DNA from: Lyngbya aestuarii BL J
Lineage (GTDB): Bacteria > Cyanobacteriota > Cyanobacteriia > Cyanobacteriales > Microcoleaceae
Direction of reading: 5' to 3'
Assembly: GCF_000478195.2 (NCBI RefSeq)
Contig: NZ_AUZM01000024.1
Coordinates: 20,753 to 84,752, forward strand
DNA length: 64,000 nucleotides
Shown here piece by piece: positions 63,618-64,000 of the stretch. Made by a program: the position numbers and the translations under genes. The notes below the pieces were generated by a model, which was given only the letters and a program-made list of their open reading frames with translations, searched no databases and was not told where the DNA came from. How positions within the stretch are numbered: the stretch's first letter is position 1; each line of letters starts with the position of its first letter.

Positions 63618-64000
63618 TTAGGTTTTGTTAATTAAGCGATTAATATCATCATTGGAGCCGAGTACCACAATTACGGTTTCTTTTTTTAAGCGTCGATTGG
63701 GAAGGGGATTTATTTCTAATTTATCTTTATCATCCCGAATCACAAGCAAGGTTAAACCATATTTACTTCGTAATTCTAACTCAGCAATTGTTTTCCCATC
63801 AAATTCTTTAGGAACAACCATTTCCACAATACTATACTTTGAATCGAGTTCAAACTGGTCTAAAATTCGGGGTTTTGTTAATAGCCGCGCGAGTTCACAT
63901 CCCATTTCTCGTTCAGGAAAAACGACATGATCGGCTCCCACTTTTTTGAGGATTTTCATGTGAGTTTCTGAGGACGCTTTAGCGACGACAAAATCGATCC
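63618..64000 (-). CDS. TrkA/KtrA-type potassium uptake regulatory protein (partial)
   Basis: The frame is open to the right edge, so the N-terminal Rossmann (RCK-N) part is missing. Visible are DFVVAKASSETHMKILKKVG, GADHVVFPEREMGCELARLL (end of the nucleotide-binding domain) and an RCK-C domain (IVEMVVPKEFDGKTIAELEL ... VIVVLGSNDDINRLI). It would gate a Ktr-type potassium transporter in response to ATP/ADP or NAD(H). The partner membrane subunit may be beyond the window. Confidence 0.92.
   Translation of the reverse strand, partial: IDFVVAKASSETHMKILKKVGADHVVFPEREMGCELARLLTKPRILDQFELDSKYSIVEMVVPKEFDGKTIAELELRSKYGLTLLVIRDDKDKLEINPLPNRRLKKETVIVVLGSNDDINRLINKT

Overview
The window is chromosomal DNA of a filamentous, non-heterocystous-looking cyanobacterium (Oscillatoriales-like). 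Evidence: many GCGATCGC (HIP1) octamers, phycobilisome and NDH-1 genes (cpcT-like, ndhD, ndhF), two rbcR-type LysR genes, ycf36/CGLD27, a clpR-clpP3 pair, DUF29, DUF820/Uma2 and DUF3120 families, 4-Cys Ser/Thr kinases and a cyanobacterial-style CRISPR repeat ending in GGGATTGAAAC. No species call is attempted.

Layout. 1-9 kb: partial sugar-type ABC solute-binding lipoprotein, an orphan two-partner-secretion porin, a LapA-like membrane protein, ubiX-rnr, a dsRBD-like hypothetical and clpP. 9-17 kb is decayed, accessory sequence: an acyltransferase, a stand-alone ADP-ribosyltransferase domain, a 3' fragment of mnmA, DUF29, an NLR/STAND-like protein lacking its NTPase, a RAYT transposase broken by an in-frame TGA and bracketed by inverted 64-65 bp palindromic elements, a DUF4394/CHRD surface protein and an Uma2 remnant. 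17-26 kb: ndhF and ndhD separated by a GIY-YIG gene and another palindromic element, then a thioredoxin-like gene, an NnrU/Z-ISO gene and a tandem rbcR pair. 26-34 kb: 4-Cys kinase, TPR/solute-binding protein, tRNA-Leu(CAG), cpcT, a phytase-like lipoprotein and a TPR protein. 34-42 kb: a pentapeptide-repeat giant, YbjN, Uma2, an EEP nuclease, a large serine hydrolase and a G-rich 8-bp minisatellite. 42-52 kb is mostly housekeeping: DUF3120, FHA-adenylate cyclase, rsfS-ycf36-asparaginase, DnaJ-TPR, clpR-clpP3, VWA protein, rph, adk, zinc ribbon and dCMP deaminase.

52.7-57.4 kb holds the most unusual system. A 690-aa TnpB-like protein has an apparently intact RuvC triad and a zinc finger. A promoter-led, strongly folded intergenic segment follows it, with a 9-bp complement to the repeat (candidate tracrRNA). 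Then comes a CRISPR array of 33 identical 37-bp repeats. There is no cas1, cas2, cas6 or Tn7-like gene nearby. This fits a type V-U locus (V-U2/c2c8-like in my reading), not Cas12k/CAST. 57.4-64 kb: an RTX-SGNH hydrolase, a 2Fe-2S ferredoxin, a PAS histidine kinase with a divergent ATP site, a yebC-family gene and a partial TrkA-type K+ channel regulator.
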